Of a DNA stretch of 64,000 nt, positions 43,952 through 55,184 are shown piece after piece. The DNA comes from Cycas panzhihuaensis (lineage: Eukaryota > Cycadophyta), in assembly GCA_023213395.1 (NCBI GenBank), contig CM041465.1, forward strand, positions 12,462,001 through 12,526,000, read 5' to 3'. The notes beneath the pieces were generated by a model. The model was given only the letters and a program-made list of their open reading frames with translations, made no database searches and was not told the DNA's origin. The stretch's first letter is position 1. Each line of letters begins with the position of its first letter. The translations under genes and the position numbers were made by a program.

Positions 43952-44496
43952 ATGACGTTACTCATTTTCACTTATGGTAGAAGCCACGACAACCTAGGCC
44001 TTTCCACCGCCACATGGATTCTCTATGACCCTTTTGGACTTGACTTTATACATTCTAGGGTCTTCCTTCCTGAGGCCACTAATAACGAAGCTAAGTATAC
44101 AACTATTATTGAGACCCTTACTGATGTGCTCCGCTTCTACCATGGACCCATTATTCTCTTCTGTGACTCTCAAGTTATAGTATCCCATCTCACCCAGGTC
44201 TACCAGGTGTAGTGCCCACACTTGAGAGCCCTCACCTCGATCGTTAGCTCCTTGTTGGCTTATTTTCCATCTATTGACATATGACACATTCCTTGGGCTC
44301 TCAATGCCGCGGCGGACAACCTGGTTCATCTCGTCCTTGAGGATCGCCTTCCTCTCCTTATTGGCCCACCTTGAGAGGGTTGTCTAGTTGCCCAGGCACC
44401 CAAGTCTTGGGTCATCTTGTTCTTCACGCCATGATCTATTCACACCTCTGAAATCTGGTCGCTAATGAGGTTAAACTATGGTGACCACCAGGTTTG
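43952..44496 (+). pseudogene. T5 second (archaeal-type) RNase H
   Basis: ATG 43952: MTLLIFTYGRSHDN, where FTYG shows the first catalytic Asp changed to Tyr (GAT to TAT). STATWILYDP follows, then FLPEATNNEAKYTTIIETL with the Glu, IILFCDSQVIVSHLTQVYQV with the Asp, and after TAG and TGA stops HIPWALNAAADNLVHLVLED with the last Asp. The single frame can be followed to TGA near 44494. The homologues in T1, T2 and T3 also begin with an ATG directly before the LFIFTDG-type strand, so the ORF is not an extension of pol. Confidence 0.8.
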
Positions 44497-44865
44497 ATTT
44501 CTTACTCTACTCTTAATATATTTCTTCATACAACTCTCACTATTCTTGACTTGCATCTATATATAGTTCTCTGTTCATGACATCTATCTAATATTATGTA
44601 TGGTCCTCACCACCCTTCCATTCTACTCTCACGATGGGGGTATGACCCTCATCCGCCACTATTGCCTGTTGTCTATACGGCGATACATAAGTAGTCCCTA
44701 TGTTATATCGCCCTTACCTCTACACCCACGTGTTCCACCACAGCTCTTATCGTCGTCCTTGGCTTGCACCATTGTTATGTTTATTTGTATATATATATGC
44801 TACTAACATTGTGTTGCCAACATTCACCGTCACATTACGCCTCTGAGCTGCGAGGCTCTACTGCC
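44497..44865 (+). other. T5 untranslated 3' segment
   Basis: Conserved across T1-T3. It includes GTATATATATATGCTACTAA near 44788 and the GAGGCTCTACTGCC block before the polypurine tract. Nothing coding is seen. Confidence 0.5.
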
Positions 44866-44875
44866 AAGGGGGAAG
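44866..44875 (+). promoter_or_regulatory. T5 polypurine tract
   Basis: AAGGGGGAAG is an uninterrupted purine run ending at the first base before the LTR start TGTTTCCGAGC. This is the reference form for the family. Confidence 0.85.
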
Positions 44876-47800
44876 TGTTTCCGAGCTACCGGGAAAGGGT
44901 TCTTAACAAGTTGACTCAGGTAAGTATATGTATGCTTCTAGCCTTTGCCTTGTTACTTCTATAGAAAGGTAAATCGAAGTGTCCTTTTATTGAATGGATG
45001 ATTGATACATTTGAGTGATCATCTTGCATCTGCTGCTTAATCATATTGCTTGACACTCTTTTAGCCTATGATAATCTGTGGGACATGCATCCCCATGGCA
45101 CTCCATAACCCTCCTATGCACCTCCATGTTGTCTCAAGTGTTAACTAGCCCATGTGATCCGTTCACACCCTTATCACCATATCATAGCTCTTAGCACCCT
45201 GCTAAGTGTGATTAGTACATTCCTGTCTATTTTGTTGGCTTCTTGGGAATCCTACCTCTCTGGTACTCCATCCAGTTTAGGTCATCCTTTCCATATGACT
45301 ATCCCCAGCCACTTAGACCAAGGGCCAGCCCCTCCTAGGCCTATGGTACCCTCCTTTAGGGCTACCAGGCACCTTGTCGTCTTTTAATTTTCCTCCTATC
45401 ATCGCACCATGGTAAATATCGTGGTACGTGATAAAATTCATGGTACCATGAAGTTTACTGCGGGGTGACTGTCATAAGACATTTTTAAAAATTTGCCATA
45501 TTAAATTTTATTTTTTTCATGAAATTTCCACGTGGCTTAGTCATCCCCCAAGTCTTAGCCTAACCCTAATTATCCATTCAAGCTAGGGTTAGGTATAAGA
45601 CCCAAAAGAACCTCATTTTCCATCTCTTCTTCCACCTACTCTCCTCTCTTCTCCTACTTTCATAGGTAGTTTACTATAGGAATGCCCTGCACCATCTGAG
45701 ATTCATGTGTCCTAGCCTGAGATCCACCTTCTTCAGCATAGATTCATGGTAGTAGGCTCATGAACAAGCTTCTCCAAGTAAAGATATGCTCCAAGTCTCA
45801 CCTCCATGCTATATCAACAAGTTTCAACAAGCTTCTCTCCAAGTTTCATAGCTCTTACAAGGATCCACCTATAAGCACCATAGATCTGTCCTTTCCTACC
45901 ATTTTCTTAAGTAGACCTTTCACTAATCCAGCCCAGCAAGCACCACCTCATGTTTGTTCCATTTTGTTCCTTTTAAACTTCTTTAAAAGAGATTGGATCA
46001 CTTTGTATATCTTTCATTTTAAAACTTTCCAGTATATATAGGGGATATTCCCTCTTCTCCTCTCTTTCTGTCCATATTACCTTCCTGCTTTCTCCTCATT
46101 TCTCTAAGAAGGCTATGGGGAGAGGTCCTTAAAGAGTGAAAGAAAGGAGCCAATGCGAGTTTTGTACCCAACTAGGCCTACTTCTTAAGGGTAACCCCCT
46201 TCTCCTCTTTCCCTCTCCTCCTTTTGTGCCTTTCTTGGGCTACTAGGGAGCTCTCAAAAGTAGGCCATTGGTGGTATTAGTGTACGTAGCCCCTTGTTGT
46301 GCTGGTTCTAGGCCTGAGCACTTCACTTGGGTAGATTCTCTAGCCTCAAGTAGTGTCACATATCAGCTTTGGGTCTTAGCTTGATCAAAGTTGTAAAACG
46401 CTACACATAGCAACATTTGCATCATAGACGATATTTACAAATCTTATACTATTTGTTTCTCTCATCATTTGCTAGCATTAGGCTGTCCCAACTTGTTGTT
46501 CCTGTGCTTAGAGGTAGCATGGAGGTGTGCTTATTAAAGAGTTAACCATTCCAAGGCTAACCATCCATGTCCTTTGTCTTGTGTCACTTGTTTTGGAGGA
46601 GATTGGAAGTTGTTCCTTGATTAGAAATTTACTTGATTTAAAGTGCTTTTTGCTTACGACATTATTAGCATTTCGTAACTATGTATATATATTTGTTTAG
46701 AACTCTAGCAACACCTTGGAAAATGGTAGGGAACCTTTGTGATTGTAAGTTTTACTGCATTGCTCATGGAGAATGATGAAACGTTTCAATCCATGTACGT
46801 CTCTTCCCCTTCTTTTCCTTGGTTCTTTTCTGCTACTAGCATAGATTTTTCTTTTGCTTTCTCTTGCCTTTTCTTTTCAACTTAGGGAAGGTAAGGGAGT
46901 CCCAACACCATCGGCCTATGTTGTTCATGTGTTGGAAGAAGGAGAAGTAGGTGCAATAAAAGACAACAACCTTGGTTTAGCCACATAACTTTCCAGGTAT
47001 GCCACCCTATGCCTTTCGTTGTTCTTTTTTCTTTCTACCTCTTAAGTTTGTATGTCTGCATAATAAAAACATAAAGGAAAAGGAGAAAAGGAAACTAATT
47101 TATACCTTCCTTTTTGCATATGCATGCCATACTTGCTTCCTAGGAAAGAGTATAAGATAGAAGATATCCCCTTCCTCTTTCCTTTTGATTGCATACACCC
47201 TCTTAGGTTTTGCATCTTTAGCATGCATGTGTTGTGCTAGATTGGATTGCCTCTCTCATCCCCTTTTTTCCTGTTTAAAGTATGTTTGTTGTTTCTTTTA
47301 TCTCTTGTTTTCACATATAGCTAATTAAATACCACTTCACTATTTCACATCAAAGGTTACTTCCTTCACACATAGGATGGTGGGAGCTTTTGCTGCCATC
47401 GTCCTTCGCTCCCATGAATTCACTTTAGGTGGGTTAGTTCAAGGAGGATTCATCCTCTAATACATCCTCCTCTAACCCCACCACATTTATACCAACTTAA
47501 TAATCTTGACATCTTATGTTTTAGGTTGGTCCTATGCATGAGGTAGTTACTTAACACCACCTTTACGAGTGTGTACCTCCCGTGCCACTTGCCTATATAT
47601 ACTCTATCCATAACCCTTCACCCTCCATGAGGATCCATCTCTGTGTTAGGTCTTACTCTTCCCTTCCAGCCATCCATGTGTAGAAAGACCTATATTCTGA
47701 GGTTAGTCAGGAAACCGAGGATGTCCCTCACTTGTACTAACCCCCCCAAAACTAGAACTAAGTTACCTAGTGGTAAGTTGTGCACCATTCGTGAGTCTTG

Positions 47801-47936
47801 AACTTACATTCTGATGCATGGATGCCCTGTGCGGGTGATTCCCTTCACTTGTTGGATTGACTATTTATTCTGGAGTCTCCCATTAACCAACCTAATCCTA
47901 ACCAGGTGTAGTTAGCATCCCATAAACATGATTCCA
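44876..47936 (+). repeat. T5 3' LTR, 3,061 bases
   Basis: It starts TGTTTCCGAGCTACC and ends ATAAACATGATTCCA. G-box CACGTG at 45529-45534 and TATAAGA at 45594-45600, next to the CCTAACCCTA/CTAGGGTTAGG pair, match the 5' LTR. A deletion of about 50 bases near 47280 explains its shorter length. Right of it is mid-gag sequence of T4. Confidence 0.9.
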
Positions 47937-47941
47937 CACCT
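47937..47941 (+). repeat. Right target-site duplication of T5
   Basis: CACCT follows the T5 3' LTR and pairs with CACCA at 31894-31898. Confidence 0.7.
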
Positions 47942-49200
47942 GTATGGGGTCGCACCACCCACAGGTAGCCCATATGGGCAAAACCTAGTTCTACACCCAT
48001 CTTTTCCATCCTCCTATATCACCCCTCATGTTGTGCCTTTGCAAGGAGGGCAAGCCCCCTCCCAAGGCACCTTTTCCCAAGCTCCTTTTAAATAAGGGGA
48101 ATTTTCTTAAGGAGGGATGGGTCCCTTGTGCCACCCGTTCCTGTTTAAATTCCCTTGAATGCAGGATTAGTTCCTTCTCACTAAATGGAAGGAGGTCAAT
48201 ATCCCCTTTCAAACCAAATCTCTAAAAGAGGGTTTGGGTAACCTTGCCTACCTACTCTTCCACCTTCTTTTGATCTTATGGTCCAATTAAAGGCACGCCC
48301 CTTTATGGACTATAGATTGACACCTCTATCCATCAAGGTGCTAAGAACCAACTTACCGCCTCACCCTCCTGAGGTTCCCAAATTCGATAGGACCTCATCA
48401 CAAGAGCCAACATAGCATGTCTATAGTTTTTCTATGGCATATATCGATTATTGGGCTTATGATCACATACTAATAAAACTCTTCTCATGTTCTCTTCAAG
48501 GTGATGCCTTTAAGTGGTTCTATCGCCTGCTAGTACATTTTATCTTTTCATTCTAATAGTTCGTGGATGAATTCATCAACTATTTTCACATAGCTCGTCC
48601 TTTTGAAAGTAGAATGAAAGCACTCGTATCTCTTAAAGAAAGTCACAATGAGATGAATCGTGACTTTGTGAGATGCTTCTAAGACCTACTTCACTCCACC
48701 AAGGCAACCTTGCCTAAGGAATTAAAGAGAGACCTCTTAGTTAATGCACTTTGCCTATAAGTCCTCGTTGAAGTCCTTAAAATGGGGGTGATGACGCGTG
48801 ACTTTGCCATAGCCAAGTACTTAGTGCTTGAGGCCATTGAGATCCAGGTAGGTCTCAAGAAGCCTCTTAAGCCCTCACAACGGCATGAGGCACCTCCACT
48901 ACCCCATGAAACTAAAGTCTAATAGCCTGCTAGATCTTCTTCCTATCCAATAGAGAAGACCTTGGATCCCCTTACTTCTATTATACGTTCATTCAAATGT
49001 ACCATGAAGGAGCTTAAACTCCAAGCCCCTTCATCCCCTACCTCACATAAATCAATCCACCAAACCTCTCAAGCTGCTCCCCAAAAGGACGGTAACTCCC
49101 AATCTTCTCAAATGAGGAAGCCAAATTCCTCCCTAGAGAAGAAGTGGTGTTCCATCCATGGGGAGTATTTTCATAAAGATTCACAATGCTGGGCCTAGCA
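47937..49200 (+). pseudogene. T4 Gag, middle and C-terminal part with zinc knuckle
   Basis: Gag resumes immediately after the T5 LTR with GVAPPTGSPYG-like sequence. The core shows PHPPEVPKFDRTSSQEP, GDAFKWFYRL near 48503, and further ELKRDLLVNALCL. The C-terminal zinc knuckle at 49145-49190 reads EKKWCSIHGEYFHKDSQCWA: CX2HX4HX4C is complete here. This is the best knuckle among the copies. TAG and TAA stops interrupt the frame, ending with TAG after CWA. Confidence 0.75.
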
Positions 49201-49915
49201 CCCTAGAGCCACCCTGCACCATGATTCTTCTCCCAAATGGGCGTCTACACCAAACTTAGACCAACCCATCCATAAGGATCCCTTCCCTAAATATGAGGAA
49301 TGTGATCGCACTAACCAACAAAAGGGTACCAAAATATAGGGAGGTTCCCAAACCCTTGCCCTTCACAAGCTAAAGGGAAGGGTACAAGGGACTCATCCTC
49401 TCCTTCAAGTTCTCTTGACCACAACACTCCTTCACCCTCTCAATTCCAAAATAAGGGAAAGAGTCATTTTGATGCTTGAGACCACACCATTATACATATT
49501 AACTTGATCCCAAGTAGCTAAAGAGGTAAACAATGCCTCTTCTTCCATGCCTCACCTTGATCCTCTTCTAGAGGTCCCTCCTCCAAACATCCTGATGCTT
49601 CCCAAGACCGTTCCCATGTGCCCTGACCATTATGATTTTTGAAGGGTTCTTCCCCAACCTACCATGAAGGGGAAGCCCTTCTCTATCATTGACGAGCTTC
49701 ACATCGTTTCCATGAGGATGTCCATGATGGACATCCTGAGAAGCTGCCCTAAATAATGCACCCTTCTTTTGGAAGCTTTGGGGTTGATTGCCACGTCCAT
49801 TCATGCCTTGGGTGTCACCCTGAGTCGCAGACCTATCATCTCCTTTGATCCCAAAGATCTTCCCTCATCTAATAAAAGGGAATGCTAATGGGACTACCCC
49901 TTCATCACAACTATT
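49201..49915 (+). pseudogene. T4 gag-protease linker
   Basis: It corresponds to T5 37331-37955. The plus-strand block ASMRMSMMDILRSCPK-like near 49706-49750 is the conserved linker segment; the open frame on the minus strand over it is a shadow. Confidence 0.5.
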
Positions 49916-50240
49916 GATACACCTAACTGCACTCTATAAAGAACCATTGTAGACAATAGTTCTTCTGTCAATGCCACGCCCTTATGTGTCATAAAAGAGA
50001 TTGGCATTTCAGTCCTCGAACCTATCCCATGGTGGTGTCAAGGGTATGACAATAGTGAAAAGACACCTTTCTGATCGGTGCCCATTACACTTACTCTCAA
50101 GGACAAAATTGTTCTCATTGACATTGTAGTTCTCGACATTGACATCAACTATAACCTTTTGTTGGGATGGCCATAGCTTGACCAAATGGGATCCGTGTGC
50201 TCATCCCATTAGGGACAACTTAAATTTTTCTATGAGGGGT
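49916..50240 (+). pseudogene. T4 aspartic protease domain
   Basis: The catalytic block at 49946-49970 reads VDNSSSVNATPL; DSG has become DNS. It continues DIVVLDIDINYNLLLGWP near 50120-50175, then a TAG in WL.QMGSVC. Inactive by motif and by stops. Confidence 0.65.
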
Positions 50241-50497
50241 GAATGAAGGTTGTCTGTCAGGAGCCTCCTCCCACCAAACAATCTCGCCAACCCCGTCAAG
50301 TGACTTGCGACAAGGTGAGGGGTGATAAGGGCCTGTCTTCCTATGCTTTCGCTTATTGAATTAATATTCCTAGTTCATCCAGCTTGGAAGAGGGTCCTTT
50401 CCCTTCTTCCTTGAACCTCATCCACTTTGCCCCTATTGGTGTAGGGAGCTACATATACCTTACTATTTTTAGTGATGATGAGTTTGACGGTGAGGAT
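50241..50497 (+). pseudogene. T4 protease-RT spacer, left of K2
   Basis: It matches T3 13870-14117 and breaks off within the Asp-rich block at GATGATGAGTTTGACGGTGAGGAT. The continuation is at 55831. Confidence 0.6.
50493..50497 (+). repeat. Left target-site duplication of K2 (AGGAT)
   Basis: AGGAT precedes the LTR start TGTTGAGAATAC, and the same five bases follow the other LTR at 55826-55830. Removing one copy with K2 gives GGTGAGGATGAAGATCTTCC, which aligns with GGCAAGGATGAGGATTTCCC at 14114 in T3. Confidence 0.9.
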
Positions 50498-51140
50498 TGT
50501 TGAGAATACAAGGTCCCAAACCTTTTAATCGCTACTAAGATCTATTGTATTCTTACAACTAGTTACAAAAATTAAAACTTAAAATTACATGCAAGTTCTA
50601 AAATTAGAGATTATACAATAACATGAAAATGAAAGCCAAACATCACATATTCACTTAATATAACGTGGTAAAACCCTAGCAGTGTGCTAGGGAAACATCC
50701 ATACAGGAAAGGTATCGATCTTTATTACTGTAGAATGGAGAAATAATACATCTCAGTTACAGAGTGCTCTCAAGAATAACAAACAGCCACTGCCTTCTTC
50801 ACAGTACATTACATTACATACAACATAATAAGGAAAACCCTAAAACAAGCTATATGAGAGGAACATTTAGGGCATAAATCTCAACCGTAGAATCTAGGGT
50901 ATTTATATCAAACGACCTTGATTCTCTTTATAATTTACTATGCTTTACATGGCTAATTTTTTGGGTTAGGGGCTATCACCCCTGAACCCCCACTTAGCGG
51001 GGGGCGTTCCACCCCCCTGGACCCCCTAGCTAAGGGGGGCTCCCACCCCTCTTGGAACCCCCCGAGAAAGATTAGGGGAAGAGCCACGCCAAAAACATGC
51101 CAAAATTTTAGCCACATAATTGTTGTCACAATATCCAACA
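50498..51140 (-). repeat. K2 3' LTR, 643 bases
   Basis: On the plus strand it runs from TGTTGAGAATACAAGG to CAATATCCAACA. A GC-rich, structured module lies at about 50961-51079, with runs of G and C that can pair (GCGGGGGGCG, CCACCCCCCTGG, AAGGGGGGCTC). The rest is AT-rich. Confidence 0.9.
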
Positions 51141-51152
51141 ATCTCCACCTTG
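51141..51152 (-). promoter_or_regulatory. K2 polypurine tract
   Basis: The minus strand reads AAGGTGGAGATTGTTGG, in which AAGGTGGAGAT is the tract and TGTTGG starts the LTR. It is the common plant copia form. Confidence 0.85.
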
Positions 51153-51196
51153 ACAACAATTACCCAATACCTTTCCTGGACCCTTCATCATCTTTT

Positions 51197-54100
51197 CTAC
51201 AAGCTAAGAGAAGTCAAACACCATTTGAACTTCTCTGATGGTGCTGGTTTTGTGAATATGTCAGCATAATTCTGATTGGTGTGAATCTTCTCAAGTGCCA
51301 CTCCACCTACTTCCATAACCTGTTTAACAAAATGGTACTTAAGAGTAATATGTTTTGTTCTATTATGATAAGTTGGATTCTTGTCTAAGTAAATGGAACT
51401 TTGACTGTCACAACATACCTTTACATTTTCCTATCTCCTTCCAAGCTCAACCAATAGATCCTGTAACCATATTGCTTCTTTACAAGCATGTGTTGTAGCA
51501 ACATATTCAACTTCTATGGTTGACAATGCAATTGTGCTCTGTAATTTAAACATCCAATTAACTGGACCATTTGCAAGAGTAAAAATATAACCTTAAGTAG
51601 ACCTTCTTTTGTCTAAATCTCCTACAAAGTCTGAATCGACATATCCACAAACTTGATTACCTGTACCTCCAAAGTTGATGCAGTAGTCACTCATGCCTCT
51701 CAAATACTGAAGCACCCATTTCATTGTAGCCCAATGTTCCTTTCTTAGATTTGCCATAAATCTGTAAACTACACTGATTGCATGTGAAAGATCAGGTCTT
51801 GTACATACCATGGCATACATCAAACTTCCTACTGCACTAGCATAAGGCACACAAGACATATAAGACTTTTCTTCTTCACTACTAGGACTCATATTCGAAG
51901 AAATCTTAAAGTAGGAAGCCAATGGGATACTCACTGGTTTCATATTTGTCATCCCAAACCTAGTTAGCACCTTCTCCATATATTTCTGCTGTGATAACCA
52001 TAGCTTACCATTTTTCCTATCTCTGTGTATCTCCATGCTTAAGATTTGTTTTGTAACTACTAGATCCTTCATATCAAAAGTCCTAGCCAATTGAGCCTTT
52101 AGCTTATTGATTTCTTCCATGCTCTTGCTTGTATTCAGCATGCCATCAACATATAATACCAAGATAATGAATAAGCCATTGTCCATAAATTTAAAGTAAA
52201 CACAATAATCATACTCCCTACTTTTGAAAATTTAGCTCTCCATGAAGGTATCAAACTTCTTATACCATTGCCTGGGTGATTGCTTCAGGCCATACAATGA
52301 TTTCCTGAGCCTACAAACAAGTCTTTTCCTGCCATCTTGTACAAACCCTTCTAGTTAATCCATATATATCTCCTCATCTAAATCTCCATGTAGAAAAGTT
52401 ATTTTTACATCTAACTGCTCCAACTCCAAATTGAGAGAAGCTACCAATGCTAATAGCACTCAAATTGAAACAAGTTTAACAACTGGTGAAAAGATCTTAT
52501 GAAAGTCAATACCTACTTTCTGTGCAAAACCCTTAGCCACCAGTCTTGCCCTGTATTTATCAACCTTTCCATCAACATCTATTTTCCTTTTGAAAACCCA
52601 CCTGCAACTAACAGTCTTCCTGCCATGTAGAAGTTCTACCAAGTCCCATGAATTATTTTTCTTCAAAGCATCTATATCTTCCTACATAGCCCTTATCCAC
52701 TTCTCACCATGGATATCATCTACTGCTTCCTGATAACATGTGGGATCACCATCATTAGAAACTAAAGCAATAGAAATAGAAGGGTTGTACCTGTCAAGTG
52801 GATAACTAACTTGTGTAGATCTTCTAACTGTTGGTAGAGGAGTATCCACATATTCCTATGAATCTGCTACTGATTCATCTTAAAAAAGATCTTCATGCTC
52901 TTCTGATTCCACAGATGGTTGCATTTCAAACTTGACTTGTTGATGTTCAGCTTACTGCTCTTGTTTCATTTCAACTTCTTCACTGTCTGATTTTACACGG
53001 GGAGATTCATCAAATATGTCATCTCTGTTAATGGTGATTTTGTGGGCAGTAGGATCTCACAACCTGTATCCCTTCACACCATCCTTATTACCATAACCAA
53101 CAAAGATATATCTATTGGATTTTGGGTCTAACTTTGAACGTTTACTTTTGTCAGTCCAGGCATAAGCATCACAATCAAAAACTTTTAAATTTGAATAATC
53201 ACATGGATGTCTAGTCCATACCTCTTCAGGAATCTTGTAATTTATTGCAAGTGATGATGACCTATTTACCAGATAGTAAGATGCTTGAACAGCTTCTGCC
53301 CACAAGCCCTGCTCTACTCCTATATTACTTAGCATGCTTATTGCTCTTTCCAAGAGAGTCCTACTCATGCGCTCAATAATGCCATTTTACTATGGAGTAT
53401 AGCTAGTGGTCTTGTGTCTTTCGATCCCAGCTTCTCTGCAATAATTCTCAAATTCCAAAGAGTTGAACTCACCTCCATTGTCAGTTCTTAAATATGTGAT
53501 TATCTTACTAGTGATGTTCTCAACTAGAGCCTTGAATTACTTAAATACACTAAACACTTCAGATTTCCTTTTTAAAAAATAGACCCATACCTTCCTGGAG
53601 TAATCATCTATAAATGTGACAAAATACAATGATCCTCCATAAGATATTTTAGGGGCTGGTCCCCATACATATGAATGTATATAATCCAGAATGCCTTTAC
53701 TAGTGTGACTGCCTACTTTAAACCTAAATCTACATTGTTTTCCAAAAACATAATGTTTATAGAAAGCCAAGTCTGAAAGCTACAAGTTAGGAAGCAACTT
53801 ACGGTTTATCAACACCTTAAGTCCTCTCCCACTCATGTGCCTAAGTCTCTGATGCCATAGCTAAGTTAGAACTTCTACAGTCTTTGATGCTGTAGCTGTT
53901 TGACTGACATCTGTACCTCCCACTAAAATGTAAAGATTTACTTTCTTTAAGGCTTTCATAACAACCAAGGCACCCTTTGACACCTTTAGGACTCCTTCAT
54001 GACCTGTATGCTTAAAACAACCTAAATTTAATTCACCCAAGGAAATTAGATTCCTTTTCAAATCAAGTACATGTTTAACCTCAGTTAATGTTCAGACTAC

Positions 54101-55113
54101 CTCATCAAACATCTTAATTCTGATGCTACCATGCCCACTGTCTTACAAGAAACTTCATTTCCCATAAGCACATCACCACCATCAAGAGGTTGGTATGATG
54201 AGAACCAACTCTTGTATAGACACATGTGGTGCGAAGCAGCTGAATCTAGTAACTAGTCATGGTGATAATGAGAAACATTACAAATGACCAAGACATCATC
54301 ATCCATACCTTGATTCGACTCCACCTGATTCGCCTCCTTGGTAGGATCTTCCTTTTTCTGGAACTCTTTCCTTTTGTAACAATCCTTCTTAAGGTGGCCA
54401 GTCTTATTACAATACCAACACGTGAGCTTACTCTTTTTGCTCTTTGACTTGGACCTTAATGTATCCTTAGAGTTTTATCCTCTCTCAAACGTTCTACCCC
54501 TTACTATCATGGCTTTTGGTGTGGAGGTTTCAAGATTAGACTTCCTCTGCACTTCTTCCATTAGCAAAGCACTCACAACAAAATTATATTCTAATTCATC
54601 TATAGTGCTAAAACTAATTGAGGTGACAATATTATCCCAAGATTCAGGTAATGAGCATATTAGGGTAACAACCTTGTCCTCATCCTCAATTTTAACATCG
54701 ATACTAGTCAATTGGCAAATAAGAGTATTGAAAATATTTAAATGGTTAGCAATTTTTGTACCTTCTTTCATCTGTAATGAGTACAGTTATGTCTTTAGGT
54801 AGATTTGATTCGTTACTGATTTGGTCATATATAGGCCTTCCAATTGGGTCCATAATCCTACTATTGTCTACTCCCCTACGATGTTAAACAAAATTTCATC
54901 TTCTAAGCACAATCGTATTGTGCTAAGTGCCTTCTTGTCTAAATCATCCCATTCATCATCGTCCATCCCTGCGAGTTTTTTTGATTTACCTACAAGGGCT
55001 TTGTACAAACCCTACTGTACAAGAATATCATATTCTTTTAGCTTCCACAACTCGAAGATGTTCTTGCCATTGAATTTCTCCACCTTGAACTTTGCACCTC
55101 CTAGTTTTGCCAT
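51197..55113 (-). pseudogene. K2 Gag-Pol polyprotein, full length but interrupted
   Basis: ATG 55113 opens MAKLGGAKFKVEKFNG; the end is TSLSL followed by TAG at 51199-51197, a span of about 1,305 codons, the usual length for copia. Order: Gag with LPESWDNIVTSIS; zinc knuckle CWYCNKTGHLKKDC (54379-54420); protease LLDSAASHHMC (54220-54249), where DSG is DSA; GAG-pre-integrase LWHQRLRHMSGRGL; integrase with FIDDYSRKVWVYFLKRK, LRTDNGGEF and NGIIERMSRT (53050-53770); RT with WVFKRKIDVDGKVDKYRARL and the box YVDGMLN near 52141-52153; RNase H with GYVDSDFVGD and CDSQSSIYL. The span is not a multiple of three and stops are frequent, so it cannot encode a working protein. Confidence 0.9.
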
Positions 55114-55169
55114 TTGGTGTAGAAAAGCTGACACCAAAACCTTCACAAACTCGCTGCAAAAAAAAGAGT

Positions 55170-55182
55170 GGCTCTGATACCA
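55170..55182 (-). promoter_or_regulatory. K2 primer binding site
   Basis: The minus strand reads TGGTATCAGAGCC, the classical site complementary to the 3' end of initiator Met-tRNA. It follows the 5' LTR after a two-base spacer. Confidence 0.95.
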
Positions 55183-55184
55183 CT

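Larger units (their letters stand above)
31899..47936 (+). mobile_element. T5: complete Tat-like Ty3/gypsy element, 16.0 kb, inside gag of T4
   Basis: It is the only Tat-like copy with both LTRs in the window (31899-35011 and 44876-47936), a primer site, gag, protease, RT, RNase H, integrase, a second RNase H and polypurine tract, and a near-perfect target duplication. All coding domains are interrupted. By eye the two LTRs differ at roughly one base in seven over their first 500 bases, so it is old. It lacks the first exons of the antisense gene that T3 has. Confidence 0.9.

Noticed and set aside
55170-55182. tRNA gene fragment for initiator Met-tRNA
   Set aside because: Only the 13-base primer complement next to an LTR is present.
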